64,000 bases of DNA, taken from positions 3,658,001 to 3,722,000 of the forward strand of contig NZ_LT906479.1 of the NCBI RefSeq assembly GCF_900187015.1, in the 5' to 3' direction. The position numbers and the translations under genes are program-made. Of this stretch, positions 55,971 through 64,000 are shown one piece after another; positions within the stretch are counted from its first letter, which is position 1, and every line of letters starts with the position of its first letter. Origin of the DNA: Serratia ficaria (GTDB lineage Bacteria > Pseudomonadota > Gammaproteobacteria > Enterobacterales > Enterobacteriaceae). Under the pieces are notes generated by a model. It made no database searches, was not told where the DNA came from, and saw nothing but the letters and a program-made list of their open reading frames with translations.

Positions 55971-57533
55971 TCAGAGGATCATCTGCTTTCTGCCGTCGAT
56001 TTCCCGCGGCAGCGGCGGCGCGGCGGGCTTATGGCGATTGGCGTAGCCAATGTTGTTATTGCCCCACAGGCACTCGTAGGGCATTCCCGTCAGCAGCTCG
56101 ACGGTCGCCCGCGCCTGCGGCAAGATTTTTTCCGGCACGATGCCGCGCGCCGCGCGCATCTTGGCGGTTTCCGCCCGCAAAACGCCGTGGGTGGCGAGGT
56201 TCAATTTAAAGCGCAGCGAAATAAAGAACCCTACGCACAACACCGCCACCGTGCCCAGGCACAGGATCAGCAAAATGGTATGGCTCACCGCCGGCGGCTG
56301 TTCGCCGCGGCCGGAAACAAAGCCGGAAAATTGCATCGTCAGGCCGACCAGAATCACCGCGCCAGCCTGCGAGGCCTTGCGCGTCAGGGTCATGATGCCG
56401 GCGAAGATCCCTTCGCGCCGTTGGCCGGTGATCGCCTCATCCACATCGGCGATGTAGGTATAGATATTCCACGGCACATAGTTGATGCCGCCGCGCCCCA
56501 GCCCGGCCAGTGCGGAGATCAACAGCAACAGCGAGAACGCGTCATTCAGCCCGGCGTAATACAGCCCGCCGTAGGAAAGCGCGCTCAGCCCGAACAGCGT
56601 CACCACCAGCCGGTACGACGGCGCCGGCCCAAAGCGAATGCACAGCGGGATCATGCCGATCACCGCCACGAACTGCATCACGGCCATCCAGCCCATCAGC
56701 GTGGAAGCCACCGCGGCGCTCTGCATCAGCACGAACACCACGTAGTAGGTGAACACCGCGTTGAAGACGTCCTGGGCGATGTAACCGCCGAGATACATGC
56801 CCAGGTGCTGGCGAAAAATCCGCACCCGCAGGGTGGAAGACAGTTCGACGCACAGACGGCTGAGGCTTTGGCCCAGCGTCAGCCGCCGGCGTTCGACCTG
56901 GCTCTCCGGCCCCGGCGCGCGCTCCCAGGTGAAGCGATGCACCAGCGTCAGCACCAGCGCGCACAGCACCGAGAACACCAGGCTGGCATAGAAAAAGGAC
57001 ACCGCATTGTCCTTGCCGAAATACCCCAGCAAAGCGCCCGGCAAAAAAGCCGCCAGGATCGCGGAAAGCTGCGCCATGGAAATGCGCGCGCCGGAAAACT
57101 TGGTTTTCTGTTTGAAGTCGTCGGTCATCTCCGGCACCAGGGTTTCATACGGCACCAGCACCATGGTGTAGACCACGTCGAACAGCAGGTAAGTCAGCAG
57201 ATAGTAGCCGTAACCCATGTCGCCCACCCACATCAGGCTATAGCTGAACACCATCGGAATGCCGAGCAGAATGAAAAATTTGCGGCGGCCAAACAGCCTG
57301 CCGAGGCGGGTGGCGCCGAAGTTGTCGGTCAGGTAGCCCATCAGCGGGCTGATCAGCGCATCCAATAGCCTGGCCAGCGCAAAAATGGAGGTCGCCTCGA
57401 TCGGGCTCAGGCCGCAAAAGGTGGTGTAGAAGTACAGCAACCAGGCGGCGGTCAGCGCCGTGGTGCCCGCGCCGAGAAAATCCCCCGAGCCATAGGCAAG
57501 GTAGTTGAGTAAACCTATTTTACGCGTTTTCAT
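55971..57533 (-). CDS. rhiT: GPH-family sugar:cation symporter, RhiT-like
   Basis: 520-residue inner-membrane transporter with 12 expected helices, starting MKTRKIGLLNYLAYGSGDFLGAG. Motifs LLDALISPLMGYLTDNFGATRLGRLFGRRKFF and GGINYVPWNIYTYIADVDE are typical of the GPH/MFS-2 family. A long C-terminal tail (about 450-520) after the last helix is unusual for GPH carriers but occurs in RhiT. The gene before rhiN, so likely imports rhamnogalacturonides. AGGAGGGGAG precedes the ATG; the upstream frame of 14 codons is rejected. Confidence 0.83.
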   Translation of the reverse strand: MKTRKIGLLNYLAYGSGDFLGAGTTALTAAWLLYFYTTFCGLSPIEATSIFALARLLDALISPLMGYLTDNFGATRLGRLFGRRKFFILLGIPMVFSYSLMWVGDMGYGYYLLTYLLFDVVYTMVLVPYETLVPEMTDDFKQKTKFSGARISMAQLSAILAAFLPGALLGYFGKDNAVSFFYASLVFSVLCALVLTLVHRFTWERAPGPESQVERRRLTLGQSLSRLCVELSSTLRVRIFRQHLGMYLGGYIAQDVFNAVFTYYVVFVLMQSAAVASTLMGWMAVMQFVAVIGMIPLCIRFGPAPSYRLVVTLFGLSALSYGGLYYAGLNDAFSLLLLISALAGLGRGGINYVPWNIYTYIADVDEAITGQRREGIFAGIMTLTRKASQAGAVILVGLTMQFSGFVSGRGEQPPAVSHTILLILCLGTVAVLCVGFFISLRFKLNLATHGVLRAETAKMRAARGIVPEKILPQARATVELLTGMPYECLWGNNNIGYANRHKPAAPPLPREIDGRKQMIL

Positions 57534-57692
57534 TGCTCCCCTCCTGATGGCGTCGGGTGTCGTAGTCCGGTGCATTGCAGAAAGCTTTCGGTAAAAGTAG
57601 GTTTGCGGCGGTCAAAAAACCTTGGTTTCTTTGCCACCCGGCGGCGAAGACTGGCGCCAAAATGAAGAATGCGCCGATCAACCATCCAATTT

Positions 57693-57711
57693 AATAAAAC
57701 AATGTTTTAAA
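57693..57711 (-). promoter_or_regulatory. Predicted KdgR operator upstream of rhiT
   Basis: AATAAAACAATGTTTTAAA matches 17 of 19 positions of the KdgR consensus, read on the plus strand. It is palindromic and about 160 bases before the rhiT start. In Dickeya the rhi genes belong to the KdgR and RhaS regulons. Confidence 0.6.
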
Positions 57712-57802
57712 TTTAAAGAAAAGGCCAACCGATGTTAAAGAATCGCAGTCGGGATCACGAATTTGACAGAGGTGCTGAAGGAGGACGGGAGTTCGGAAAA
57801 TA

Positions 57803-57837
57803 AAAAATGCCGGTCGGTTTACCCGACCGGCATTTTT
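57803..57837 (-). terminator. Terminator of mlaA
   Basis: A long stem (AAAAATGCCGGTCGG / CCGACCGGCATTTTT) with a 5-base loop, 23 bases after the mlaA stop, with a T-run on the minus strand. It may act in both directions. Confidence 0.92.
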
Positions 57838-57859
57838 ATCGCGCGCGGTATGGCGGGGC

Positions 57860-58621
57860 TTATTGCGCCGAGTCGATCTCGTCGAGATCGCCCTGGATCG
57901 CCTTGGCGTTCGGGTTCTCTTCCGGCTTCAGCGAACCGCCGTTGGCGATGAAGTCATGACGCTGGAAGTAGGCTTCGCGCACCATGATGTAAGGATCGGA
58001 AGAATTGCGCAGCAGGCCGTCGGAATCCAGCAGCTGGGCGCGGGTTTCAATGCCCTCGACCACCCACTTGCCCGCCGACATCCAGAAGGTCAGGTAGCTG
58101 AGCATCGGATACAGCGTATCCGCCCAGTCGCCGCCCTCGTCGCGCAGGGTGAAGCTGCCGTAGCCCGGCAGCATCACGTACGGGCCGTAGCCGACGTCAT
58201 AATGCCCCAGGGTGCTGCCGAAACGGTTCGGTTCTTCACGCGCCAGCTTCGGGTTGGCCATGCCGGCCACGTCGATCAGGCCGCCCATCCCCAACAGGGT
58301 GTTCAGGAAGAAGCGGTTGAAGTGGATCATCCCGCGGTACGGATCGCCCTTCAGGAAGGCGTTGACCATGCTGGCCGGCTCTTCCAGGTTGGAGGTGAAG
58401 TTGCTCAGGCCGTTACGCGCCGGCATCGGCACATAGTCGCGCCAGGCCACCGCCACCGGGCGCAAGACGTAGGGATCCAGGACGTTGTAGTTGAAGTCGA
58501 ACATCGTCCGGTTAAACCCTTCCAGAGGATCGGATCGCCCTTGTGGTTCATTGTCTGGCGCGCTGGCACAGCCCACCAATAATACCGTTGCGAAAGCCAG
58601 CCCAGTCAGGCGAAAGTTCAT
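57860..58621 (-). CDS. mlaA: Outer-membrane lipid asymmetry lipoprotein MlaA
   Basis: Outer-membrane lipoprotein that removes phospholipids from the outer leaflet and passes them to MlaC. Lipobox LLVGC (Cys18), SDPLEGFNRTMFDFNYNVLD and FFLNTLLGMGGLIDVAGM (pore segment) are conserved. 253 residues from MNFRLTG; the ATG four codons upstream is less likely by homology. Confidence 0.95.
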   Translation of the reverse strand: MNFRLTGLAFATVLLVGCASAPDNEPQGRSDPLEGFNRTMFDFNYNVLDPYVLRPVAVAWRDYVPMPARNGLSNFTSNLEEPASMVNAFLKGDPYRGMIHFNRFFLNTLLGMGGLIDVAGMANPKLAREEPNRFGSTLGHYDVGYGPYVMLPGYGSFTLRDEGGDWADTLYPMLSYLTFWMSAGKWVVEGIETRAQLLDSDGLLRNSSDPYIMVREAYFQRHDFIANGGSLKPEENPNAKAIQGDLDEIDSAQ

Positions 58622-58654
58622 ATTTTTCTCCATAAAAACACGTTCGGTCTTTTT

Positions 58655-59866
58655 TCAGGGAACCTGCTTGTTTATTTGAACGCTAACCTGCTCTTTGCCG
58701 CTGAAGTTCTGCAGCGCGCTCTCGCCAAACCAGTCGCCCGCCCGTGGCGTGGCCATACCGTCGCGAGAAATTCGCACCCGCACCTTCACCCGATGCTGAG
58801 CCGAAAGCAGGCGCTCAGGCATCATGGCATTGCTGTCATCCAGAGAAAAAGACAGCGGAAAACGGCTGAGCGGCAGTTGTTTCACCGCTACCGGCACCGG
58901 GCTGACGCCATCGGTCACCGAAATGACCAGCGTGCCCTGCTGCGGCAAGGCGTTAGACGCCTCCGGCGCTAACGTCACATTAACACCCAGTTTAACAGTT
59001 TCTTCGCCAGCCTGTGCTTTTGCTTGCGCGATGCTGCGTTGGATCACCTCGGCGCGCGGATCCCCGGCCGGCAGCAATTTCAGCATCACCTGCCAGGCGC
59101 CGATGGCCTGTTTAAAATCGCCCCGTTCGAAGGCGTTGAACGCCAACAGGCTCAGCACGCGCGGGTTGCCGTGATCTTCGGCGATCATCCGGCGCAACAT
59201 TTGCGCAGCCTGCTTGTTATCCTCCGGATCGTTGGATCGCGTCAAGACCTCGGCATAACCCAACCGCACTTCCAGATTATTCGGATCCAGTTGATATGCA
59301 TGGGCAAACGCCTGGGTGGCGGTGGTGGCGTTGTTGAGCGCCATGCCGACGCGGCCCAGCATCATCCAGTCGTTGACGTTGCGGCTGTCCTGCTGCAGCG
59401 CGGTGCGCAGGCCCAGCCCAAGACGCGCGATCTCTTCCATGCCGAGCGGCCTGGCGCGTTCGTTGGCGACGCGTTCACGCAGCGCCGGCATTTGCGCCTG
59501 CACCTGGCGCCATTCCATCACCTGCGCCAGCCCGCCGGTTTTCAGATAAAAACCCAGGGTCACCACCAGCAGCAGCAACACGCCCGGCACCAGCGCCCAG
59601 CGATTGATCGGTTTCGCCTGCGCTTCCTGCTGGCCGGGAATATCGTTCAGCAGGTTTTGCTGCAGCTCCTTCACCAATTCAGGACGCTCGGCGATCACCC
59701 CCTGCTGTTCATCCTGCTCCAGCTCGCTGAGGCGATCCTGATAAAACGCCTTGTTCAGCGCGTCGCGGCTGGCGGCGGCGTTTTGCTTGCCGTGGCGCAT
59801 CGCCGGAACCACCAGCAGCGCGGCGGCGCCAACCAGCAGCGCAATAATAGTCAGCCAAAAAGCCAT
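58655..59866 (-). CDS. ccmI: Cytochrome c maturation chaperone CcmI
   Basis: 403-residue apocytochrome c chaperone. Two N-terminal membrane helices (about 2-22 and 90-110), TPR repeats (about 155-280, with DWMMLGRVGMALNNATTATQAFAHAYQLDPNN) and a C-terminal periplasmic domain. In E. coli these sequences are fused to CcmH; here they are a separate gene overlapping ccmH by one base. Confidence 0.92.
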   Translation of the reverse strand: MAFWLTIIALLVGAAALLVVPAMRHGKQNAAASRDALNKAFYQDRLSELEQDEQQGVIAERPELVKELQQNLLNDIPGQQEAQAKPINRWALVPGVLLLLVVTLGFYLKTGGLAQVMEWRQVQAQMPALRERVANERARPLGMEEIARLGLGLRTALQQDSRNVNDWMMLGRVGMALNNATTATQAFAHAYQLDPNNLEVRLGYAEVLTRSNDPEDNKQAAQMLRRMIAEDHGNPRVLSLLAFNAFERGDFKQAIGAWQVMLKLLPAGDPRAEVIQRSIAQAKAQAGEETVKLGVNVTLAPEASNALPQQGTLVISVTDGVSPVPVAVKQLPLSRFPLSFSLDDSNAMMPERLLSAQHRVKVRVRISRDGMATPRAGDWFGESALQNFSGKEQVSVQINKQVP

Positions 59867-60330
59867 TAGGGTTTCTTCCTGTCGGTCTCTTTCAGCAGCG
59901 CAGCCAGGCGCTGTTGTTCCTGTACGGAGAATTCATCGTCCGCCGCGGCGCCGCGGCTTCGGGTGCGCAATATCACCACCGCGCCGCCGATCAGCACGAA
60001 CAGCAGCGGGCCAAGCCACAAAATCAGCGTCGCCGGCGTTACCGGCGGTTCATAGGTGACGAAGTTGCCGTAGCGCGCCACCATGTAATCGATGATCTGC
60101 GGCTTGCTTTGCCCCTGCATCATCAGCTCGTACACCTTGGTGCGCATGTCGGCGGCGATGATGGCGTTGGAATCGGCAATGCTGTTGTTCTGGCATTTCG
60201 GGCAGCGCAGCTGTTCGGTCAGCTCGCGATACTGCTGCTCCTGCTCCACCGAATTGAACTTATAGGTGTCGATCGCCGCCGCGGCGCTCCAGCTCAGCAG
60301 CGCGGCGAACATCAGGGCGACCAGCCTCAT
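59866..60330 (-). CDS. ccmH: Cytochrome c maturation thiol protein CcmH (separate form)
   Basis: 154 residues with signal peptide (about 18), the LRCPKCQN redox motif (Cys43, Cys46) and a C-terminal membrane helix (about 101-122). Reduces apocytochrome heme-binding cysteines with CcmG. Overlaps ccmG by 4 bases. Length equals the N-terminal part of the fused E. coli protein. Confidence 0.94.
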   Translation of the reverse strand: MRLVALMFAALLSWSAAAAIDTYKFNSVEQEQQYRELTEQLRCPKCQNNSIADSNAIIAADMRTKVYELMMQGQSKPQIIDYMVARYGNFVTYEPPVTPATLILWLGPLLFVLIGGAVVILRTRSRGAAADDEFSVQEQQRLAALLKETDRKKP

Positions 60331-60878
60331 GCCTCACCCCCGTACTTCCTGTACAGCGGCAGCACTTCCTGCTGCCAGACGCGCTCGTTCATATCGCCGG
60401 CGTGGCGATAGCGGATCACCCCCTGCCCGTCGATCAGAAAGGTTTCCGGCGCGCCGTACACCCCGAGATCCAGCCCCAGCATGCCGTCGCCGTCGTACAG
60501 GCTGAGCGCATAAGGATTGCCCAGCGAGTTCAGCCAGGTCACCGCCTTGCTGCGGTCATCCTTGTAATTGAGCCCCACCACGCGGATGCCGCGCGCCGCC
60601 AGGGTATTGAGATATTGATGTTCGGCGCGGCAGGTCGGGCACCAGGTCGCCCAGACGTTGAGCAGCATCGGCTTGCCGTTGCGCAGCACCGCCTGATCGT
60701 AGGTTTTGCCCGGCTGATCCAGCGATTCCAGCTTGAAGGTCGGCACCGGTTTGCCGATCAACGCCGATTCCAGCTGGGTCGGATCCTCGCCGCCGGCGTT
60801 GCGCGTCAGCTGCACCATAAAGGCCGCCACCAGCAGCAGGAACAAGATTAAGGGAATAAACAGCAGCTTACGCTTCAT
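60327..60878 (-). CDS. ccmG: Thioredoxin-like DsbE/CcmG
   Basis: 183 residues, N-terminal anchor (about 5-24) and periplasmic thioredoxin domain with WCPTC (Cys80, Cys83) and YGAPETFLIDGQG. Passes reductant to CcmH/apocytochrome. Overlaps ccmF by 4 bases. Confidence 0.96.
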   Translation of the reverse strand: MKRKLLFIPLILFLLLVAAFMVQLTRNAGGEDPTQLESALIGKPVPTFKLESLDQPGKTYDQAVLRNGKPMLLNVWATWCPTCRAEHQYLNTLAARGIRVVGLNYKDDRSKAVTWLNSLGNPYALSLYDGDGMLGLDLGVYGAPETFLIDGQGVIRYRHAGDMNERVWQQEVLPLYRKYGGEA

Positions 60879-62845
60879 GATTGTGCCTCCAGCTTGCCTT
60901 CACGCTTGAGTTTTTTGCTCATGCGATAGCGCGGATCGAGAATGCACAGGATGCCGCCGATTGCCATAAATACGCCGCCGAACCAGATCCAGCGCACGAA
61001 AGGTTTGTAGTACAGCCGCACCGCCCAAGAGCCGTCGTCCAGCTCTTCGCCCAGCGCCGCATACAGATCGCGGCTGAAGCCGCCGTCGATCGCCGCTTCG
61101 GTCATCATGCTGCGCGCCACGCTGTAGTAGCGTTTCTCGGCGTGCAGCGTCGCTTCCGGCTTGCCGTTGCGCGTGACGTCGATAATGCCGACGCCGCCGC
61201 TGTAGTTCGGGCCGCGGATGTCGTGCACGTCACGGAACACGAAGCGGTAATTGTGGATATCCACGCTGTCGCCGGCCTTCATGCGCACGTCGCGCTCGAC
61301 GCTGTAGTTTTGGCTGAAGGCGATGCCGATCACCGTCACCGCCACGCCGAGATGACCGAGCACCATGCCCCAATGGCTGCGGGACAGGTGCGCCAGGCCG
61401 CGCCAGAAACCGTGGCGATGCGTGGCGCGCTCGTGCAGCTCCATCAGCGTCAGCAGGATCACCCACACCGCCATGATCAGGCCCACCACCGTCATGCCGA
61501 CGATGCTGTCCTGCAGCAGCCACGGCAGCAAAATCGACAGCGCCAGGGTGACAACCAGCGCCGCGCCGAGTCGGCGCCACAGCTTGGTCGGCTCATCGCG
61601 GCGCCAGCGCACCAGCGGGCCGATACCCAACAGCAGCGCCAGCGGCGCCATCAGCCAGGTGAACATGGTATTGAAGAACGGCTCGCCGATTGAGATGCTG
61701 CCCAGCCCCAGCTGTTTATGCACCAGCGGCAGCAGCGTGCCCAGCAGCACCACCAGCATGGCGGCAATCAACAGCACGTTGTTGCCCAGCAGGAAGGTCT
61801 CGCGCGAGAAGGTTTCGTGCTGCACCCGGCTGCGCACCTGGCCGCCCTTGATGGCGTACAGCAGCAGCGAGCCGCCGATCACCATCACCAGATAAGCGAG
61901 GATAAACATGCCGCGCGCCGGATCCGAGGCGAAAGAGTGCACCGACACCAGCACGCCGGACCGCACCAGGAAAGTCCCCAGCAGGCACAGCGAGAAGGCG
62001 GTGATCGCCAGCAGCACCGTCCAGGCCTTGAAGGTGCCGCGTTTTTCAGTGACCGCCAGCGAGTGGATCAACGCCGTGCCGGCCAGCCAGGGCATAAAGG
62101 AGGCGTTTTCCACCGGATCCCAGAACCACCAGCCGCCCCAGCCCAGTTCGTAATAAGCCCAGGCCGACCCCAGCACGATGCCCAGGGTGAGGAACACCCA
62201 GGCCGCGGTGGTCCAGGGACGCGACCAGCGCGCCCAGGCGGTGTCGAGCCGGCCGGCCATCAGCGAGGCGATGGCGAAGGCGAAGGCCACCGAGAAACCG
62301 ACGTACCCCATATACAGCAGCGGCGGGTGGAAAATCAGGCCGATGTCCTGCAGCAGCGGGTTGAGATCGCTGCCGTCGATCGGGAAGTTCGGCAGGGTAC
62401 GGGTGAAGGGGTTGGAAGTCATGATGATAAACAGCAGGAAACCCGCGGTGATCATGCCCATCACCGAGAGCACGCGCGCCACCGCATCCTGCGGCATGCT
62501 GCGGCTGCACAGCGCCACCGCCAGCGACCAGCAGCTCAGCAACAGCACCCACAGCAGCAGCGAGCCTTCATGCGCTCCCCAGGTGGCGGCGATGCGGTAA
62601 TAGACCGGCAGCCGGGTATTGGAGTTGGCGGCCACGTAGGCCAGGGTAAAATCATTGACCACGAAGGCGTGCACCAGGCAGATGAACGCCAGCGCGATGG
62701 CGGCGAACATGCCGTAGGTCAGCGGCCGGGCCACCGCCATCATGCGCCGATCCTGACGCGCCGCGCCCCACTGCGGATAAATGCTCAGCAGCAGCGCGAT
62801 CGCCAGCGCCAGGCACAGCAGAAAACTGCCCATTTCCGGCATCAT
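60875..62845 (-). CDS. ccmF: Heme lyase subunit CcmF
   Basis: 656-residue polytopic membrane protein, core of the cytochrome c heme-ligation complex. The tryptophan-rich WWD signature is [32 protein letters not shown], and the conserved RNAFS-like [17 protein letters not shown] block follows. Overlaps ccmE and ccmG by 4 bases each. Confidence 0.97.
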   Translation of the reverse strand: MMPEMGSFLLCLALAIALLLSIYPQWGAARQDRRMMAVARPLTYGMFAAIALAFICLVHAFVVNDFTLAYVAANSNTRLPVYYRIAATWGAHEGSLLLWVLLLSCWSLAVALCSRSMPQDAVARVLSVMGMITAGFLLFIIMTSNPFTRTLPNFPIDGSDLNPLLQDIGLIFHPPLLYMGYVGFSVAFAFAIASLMAGRLDTAWARWSRPWTTAAWVFLTLGIVLGSAWAYYELGWGGWWFWDPVENASFMPWLAGTALIHSLAVTEKRGTFKAWTVLLAITAFSLCLLGTFLVRSGVLVSVHSFASDPARGMFILAYLVMVIGGSLLLYAIKGGQVRSRVQHETFSRETFLLGNNVLLIAAMLVVLLGTLLPLVHKQLGLGSISIGEPFFNTMFTWLMAPLALLLGIGPLVRWRRDEPTKLWRRLGAALVVTLALSILLPWLLQDSIVGMTVVGLIMAVWVILLTLMELHERATHRHGFWRGLAHLSRSHWGMVLGHLGVAVTVIGIAFSQNYSVERDVRMKAGDSVDIHNYRFVFRDVHDIRGPNYSGGVGIIDVTRNGKPEATLHAEKRYYSVARSMMTEAAIDGGFSRDLYAALGEELDDGSWAVRLYYKPFVRWIWFGGVFMAIGGILCILDPRYRMSKKLKREGKLEAQS

Positions 62846-63336
62846 GATTTGCTGCCCCCGTCCTGCGGCGCGGCATAAGCCTCCGCCGGTCCCTTATGAT
62901 TTTCTTTCATCGCATCGGCCACTTCCGGCGGGGTGTATTTTTCATCGTGCTTGGCCAGCACTTCGCGCGCATTGACCACGTTGCCTTCGCCCAACACCCC
63001 CTGCGCCACCACGCCCTGCCCTTCACGGAACAGGTCCGGCAGAATGCCGGTGTAGGTAACGCCGATGGCGCCGCGCGCATCATAGATCTTGAAGCTGACC
63101 TGCAGCGTGTTCGGATCACGCTTCACCGAACCGGGCATCACCATGCCGCCGATGCGCAGGCGTTGGCCCACCTCGGGCTTTTCGCGATCTTCGCCCTTGC
63201 CCTGCAGGATTTCGCCCGGGGTATAAAACAGATCGATGTTGGAGCGCAGCGCATACAGCATCAGCGTGGCGGTCAACGCGACGCCAATCAGCACAACAAT
63301 CGCCAGATACAGGCGGCTTTTACGACGTGGATTCAC
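62842..63336 (-). CDS. ccmE: Heme chaperone CcmE
   Basis: 164 residues, N-terminal anchor (about 9-29), OB-fold domain and the heme-binding His130 in [13 protein letters not shown], which forms a covalent bond to heme. Passes heme from CcmC/D to CcmF. Overlaps both neighbours by 4 bases. Confidence 0.97.
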   Translation of the reverse strand: MNPRRKSRLYLAIVVLIGVALTATLMLYALRSNIDLFYTPGEILQGKGEDREKPEVGQRLRIGGMVMPGSVKRDPNTLQVSFKIYDARGAIGVTYTGILPDLFREGQGVVAQGVLGEGNVVNAREVLAKHDEKYTPPEVADAMKENHKGPAEAYAAPQDGGSKS

Positions 63337-63569
63337 AATGCTTTCTCCCGCGATGCGGCGGATTTTTGTTTTGACTGCTGCGCATGGCGGATGCGCCGTT
63401 CGCGCGCCTGACGGCGGCCGATCTCATTCAACAGCTGCCTGCGCTGCCACAGGGTGTGCGCCACCAGCCCCAGCAGCGAGATCAGCGTAACGGCCACCGC
63501 CAGCCAAACGTAGAAGGCGTAGCCGCCCATGGCGAAAAACGCCTGCCAGGAGGTAAAGGCGGCATTCAT
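63333..63569 (-). CDS. ccmD: Heme exporter protein CcmD
   Basis: 78-residue single-span membrane protein ([28 protein letters not shown]) that holds CcmABC-CcmE together. Basic C-terminal tail. Slightly longer than E. coli CcmD. Confidence 0.93.
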   Translation of the reverse strand: MNAAFTSWQAFFAMGGYAFYVWLAVAVTLISLLGLVAHTLWQRRQLLNEIGRRQARERRIRHAQQSKQKSAASREKAL

Positions 63570-64000
63570 GATTGGCGCTCCTTATCGACCAGGCCGGCGA
63601 CCCACGGGCGCTGACGCTCCTGGATCAGGATCAAATTGCGCAGGCGCATCAGGGTGAGCGTGACGAAGAACAGCAGATAGCCGAGGATGGCCCAACGCAG
63701 CGGGGTGCGCATGCTGGGGGCAATGCTCTGTTGCATGTTGGTCGACCCCTGATGGAGGGTATTCCACCATTCGACCGAGAAATGAATGATCGGAATGTTC
63801 ACCACCCCCACCAGCACCAGAATGCCGGCGGCGCGCCCCGCCAGGCGGCGGTCCTCAAAGGCGTTGTACAGCGCGATGATGCCCATATACAGGAACAGCA
63901 GCACCAGTTCGGAGGTCAGGCGCGCGTCCCACACCCACCAGGTGCCCCACATCGGCTTGCCCCAGGCCGAGCCGGTGACCAGCGCGATAAAGGTGAACAC
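63566..64000 (-). CDS. ccmC: Heme export membrane protein CcmC (5' end outside window)
   Basis: The visible 144 codons are the C-terminal part; the gene continues past 64000. The WWD motif GTWWVWDARLTSELVLLFLYMG is inside the fragment, followed by about four helices and the IIHFSVEWWNTLHQGST block. Loads heme onto CcmE. First visible gene of ccmCDEFGHI. Confidence 0.95.
   Translation of the reverse strand: MFTFIALVTGSAWGKPMWGTWWVWDARLTSELVLLFLYMGIIALYNAFEDRRLAGRAAGILVLVGVVNIPIIHFSVEWWNTLHQGSTNMQQSIAPSMRTPLRWAILGYLLFFVTLTLMRLRNLILIQERQRPWVAGLVDKERQS

Larger units (their letters stand above)
57534..57859. other. 326-base gap between rhiT and mlaA
   Basis: Contains the rhiT promoter region with a KdgR-like operator at 57693-57711 and the mlaA terminator at 57803-57837. 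No tRNA or reading frame is supported. Confidence 0.6.

Noticed and set aside
1..64000. CRISPR array
   Set aside because: No regularly spaced repeats and no cas genes seen.

Overview
The window is a GC-rich enterobacterial chromosome segment. Gene order and protein similarity resemble E. coli at minutes 51-53 (yfcD to mlaA), followed by a ccm cytochrome c maturation operon. Gene content (tctCBA with tctDE, scsABCD, rhiT/rhiN, separate ccmH and ccmI) and codon use fit Serratia, most likely S. marcescens or a close relative. That assignment is an inference from recalled family sequences, not from a search. I see no rRNA, tRNA, prophage, IS element, integrase or CRISPR array.

Layout. 0-17 kb is core: partial yfcD, yfcE, a KdgF-type cupin, yfcG, folX, yfcH, the histidine transporter genes (hisP, hisM, hisQ, hisJ), ubiX, then on the minus strand cvpA-purF, folC-dedD, accD, dedA, and pdxB-usg-truA. 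17-32.5 kb is an accessory block lying where E. coli joins pdxB to flk. It holds an AraC regulator with a Fur-boxed DMT exporter, the tricarboxylate two-component system and transporter (tctDE, tctCBA), a small hypothetical gene, a possible 43-residue small ORF, an AT-rich orphan fimbrial-type adhesin, a second DMT exporter with a MocR regulator, and the scsABCD thiol-redox/copper locus. flk follows. 33.7-39.2 kb is a second accessory stretch: rhodanese, secreted EEP phosphatase/nuclease, pepT, ybiR, apbE and a small lipoprotein. 39.3-54.7 kb returns to core: fabB, mnmC, yfcL, epmC, yfcA, mepA, aroC, prmB, smrB, sixA, fadJ, fadI, yfcZ, fadL. 54.8-57.5 kb is a rhamnogalacturonide module (rhiT-rhiN). 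mlaA and ccmCDEFGHI end the window, with ccmC cut at its 5' end.

How the parts work together. Three themes recur. (1) Fatty-acid metabolism: FadR-like sites sit before fadI, fadL and fabB, a FabR palindrome before fabB, and a CRP site before fadL. (2) Pectin-derived sugars: KdgR-like operators sit before the KdgF-type cupin at about 1 kb and before rhiT-rhiN at about 57.6 kb. RhiT would import rhamnogalacturonides, RhiN would release the unsaturated uronate, and KdgF would linearise it. (3) Periplasmic thiol chemistry: ScsABCD and CcmGH. Nitrogen control of histidine uptake is suggested by a good sigma-54 promoter before hisJ.

No clearly novel multi-gene system is visible. The best leads are the Fur box on the start of the first DMT exporter, the orphan adhesin, the unknown gene inside the tct locus, and the KdgR-linked pair of loci.
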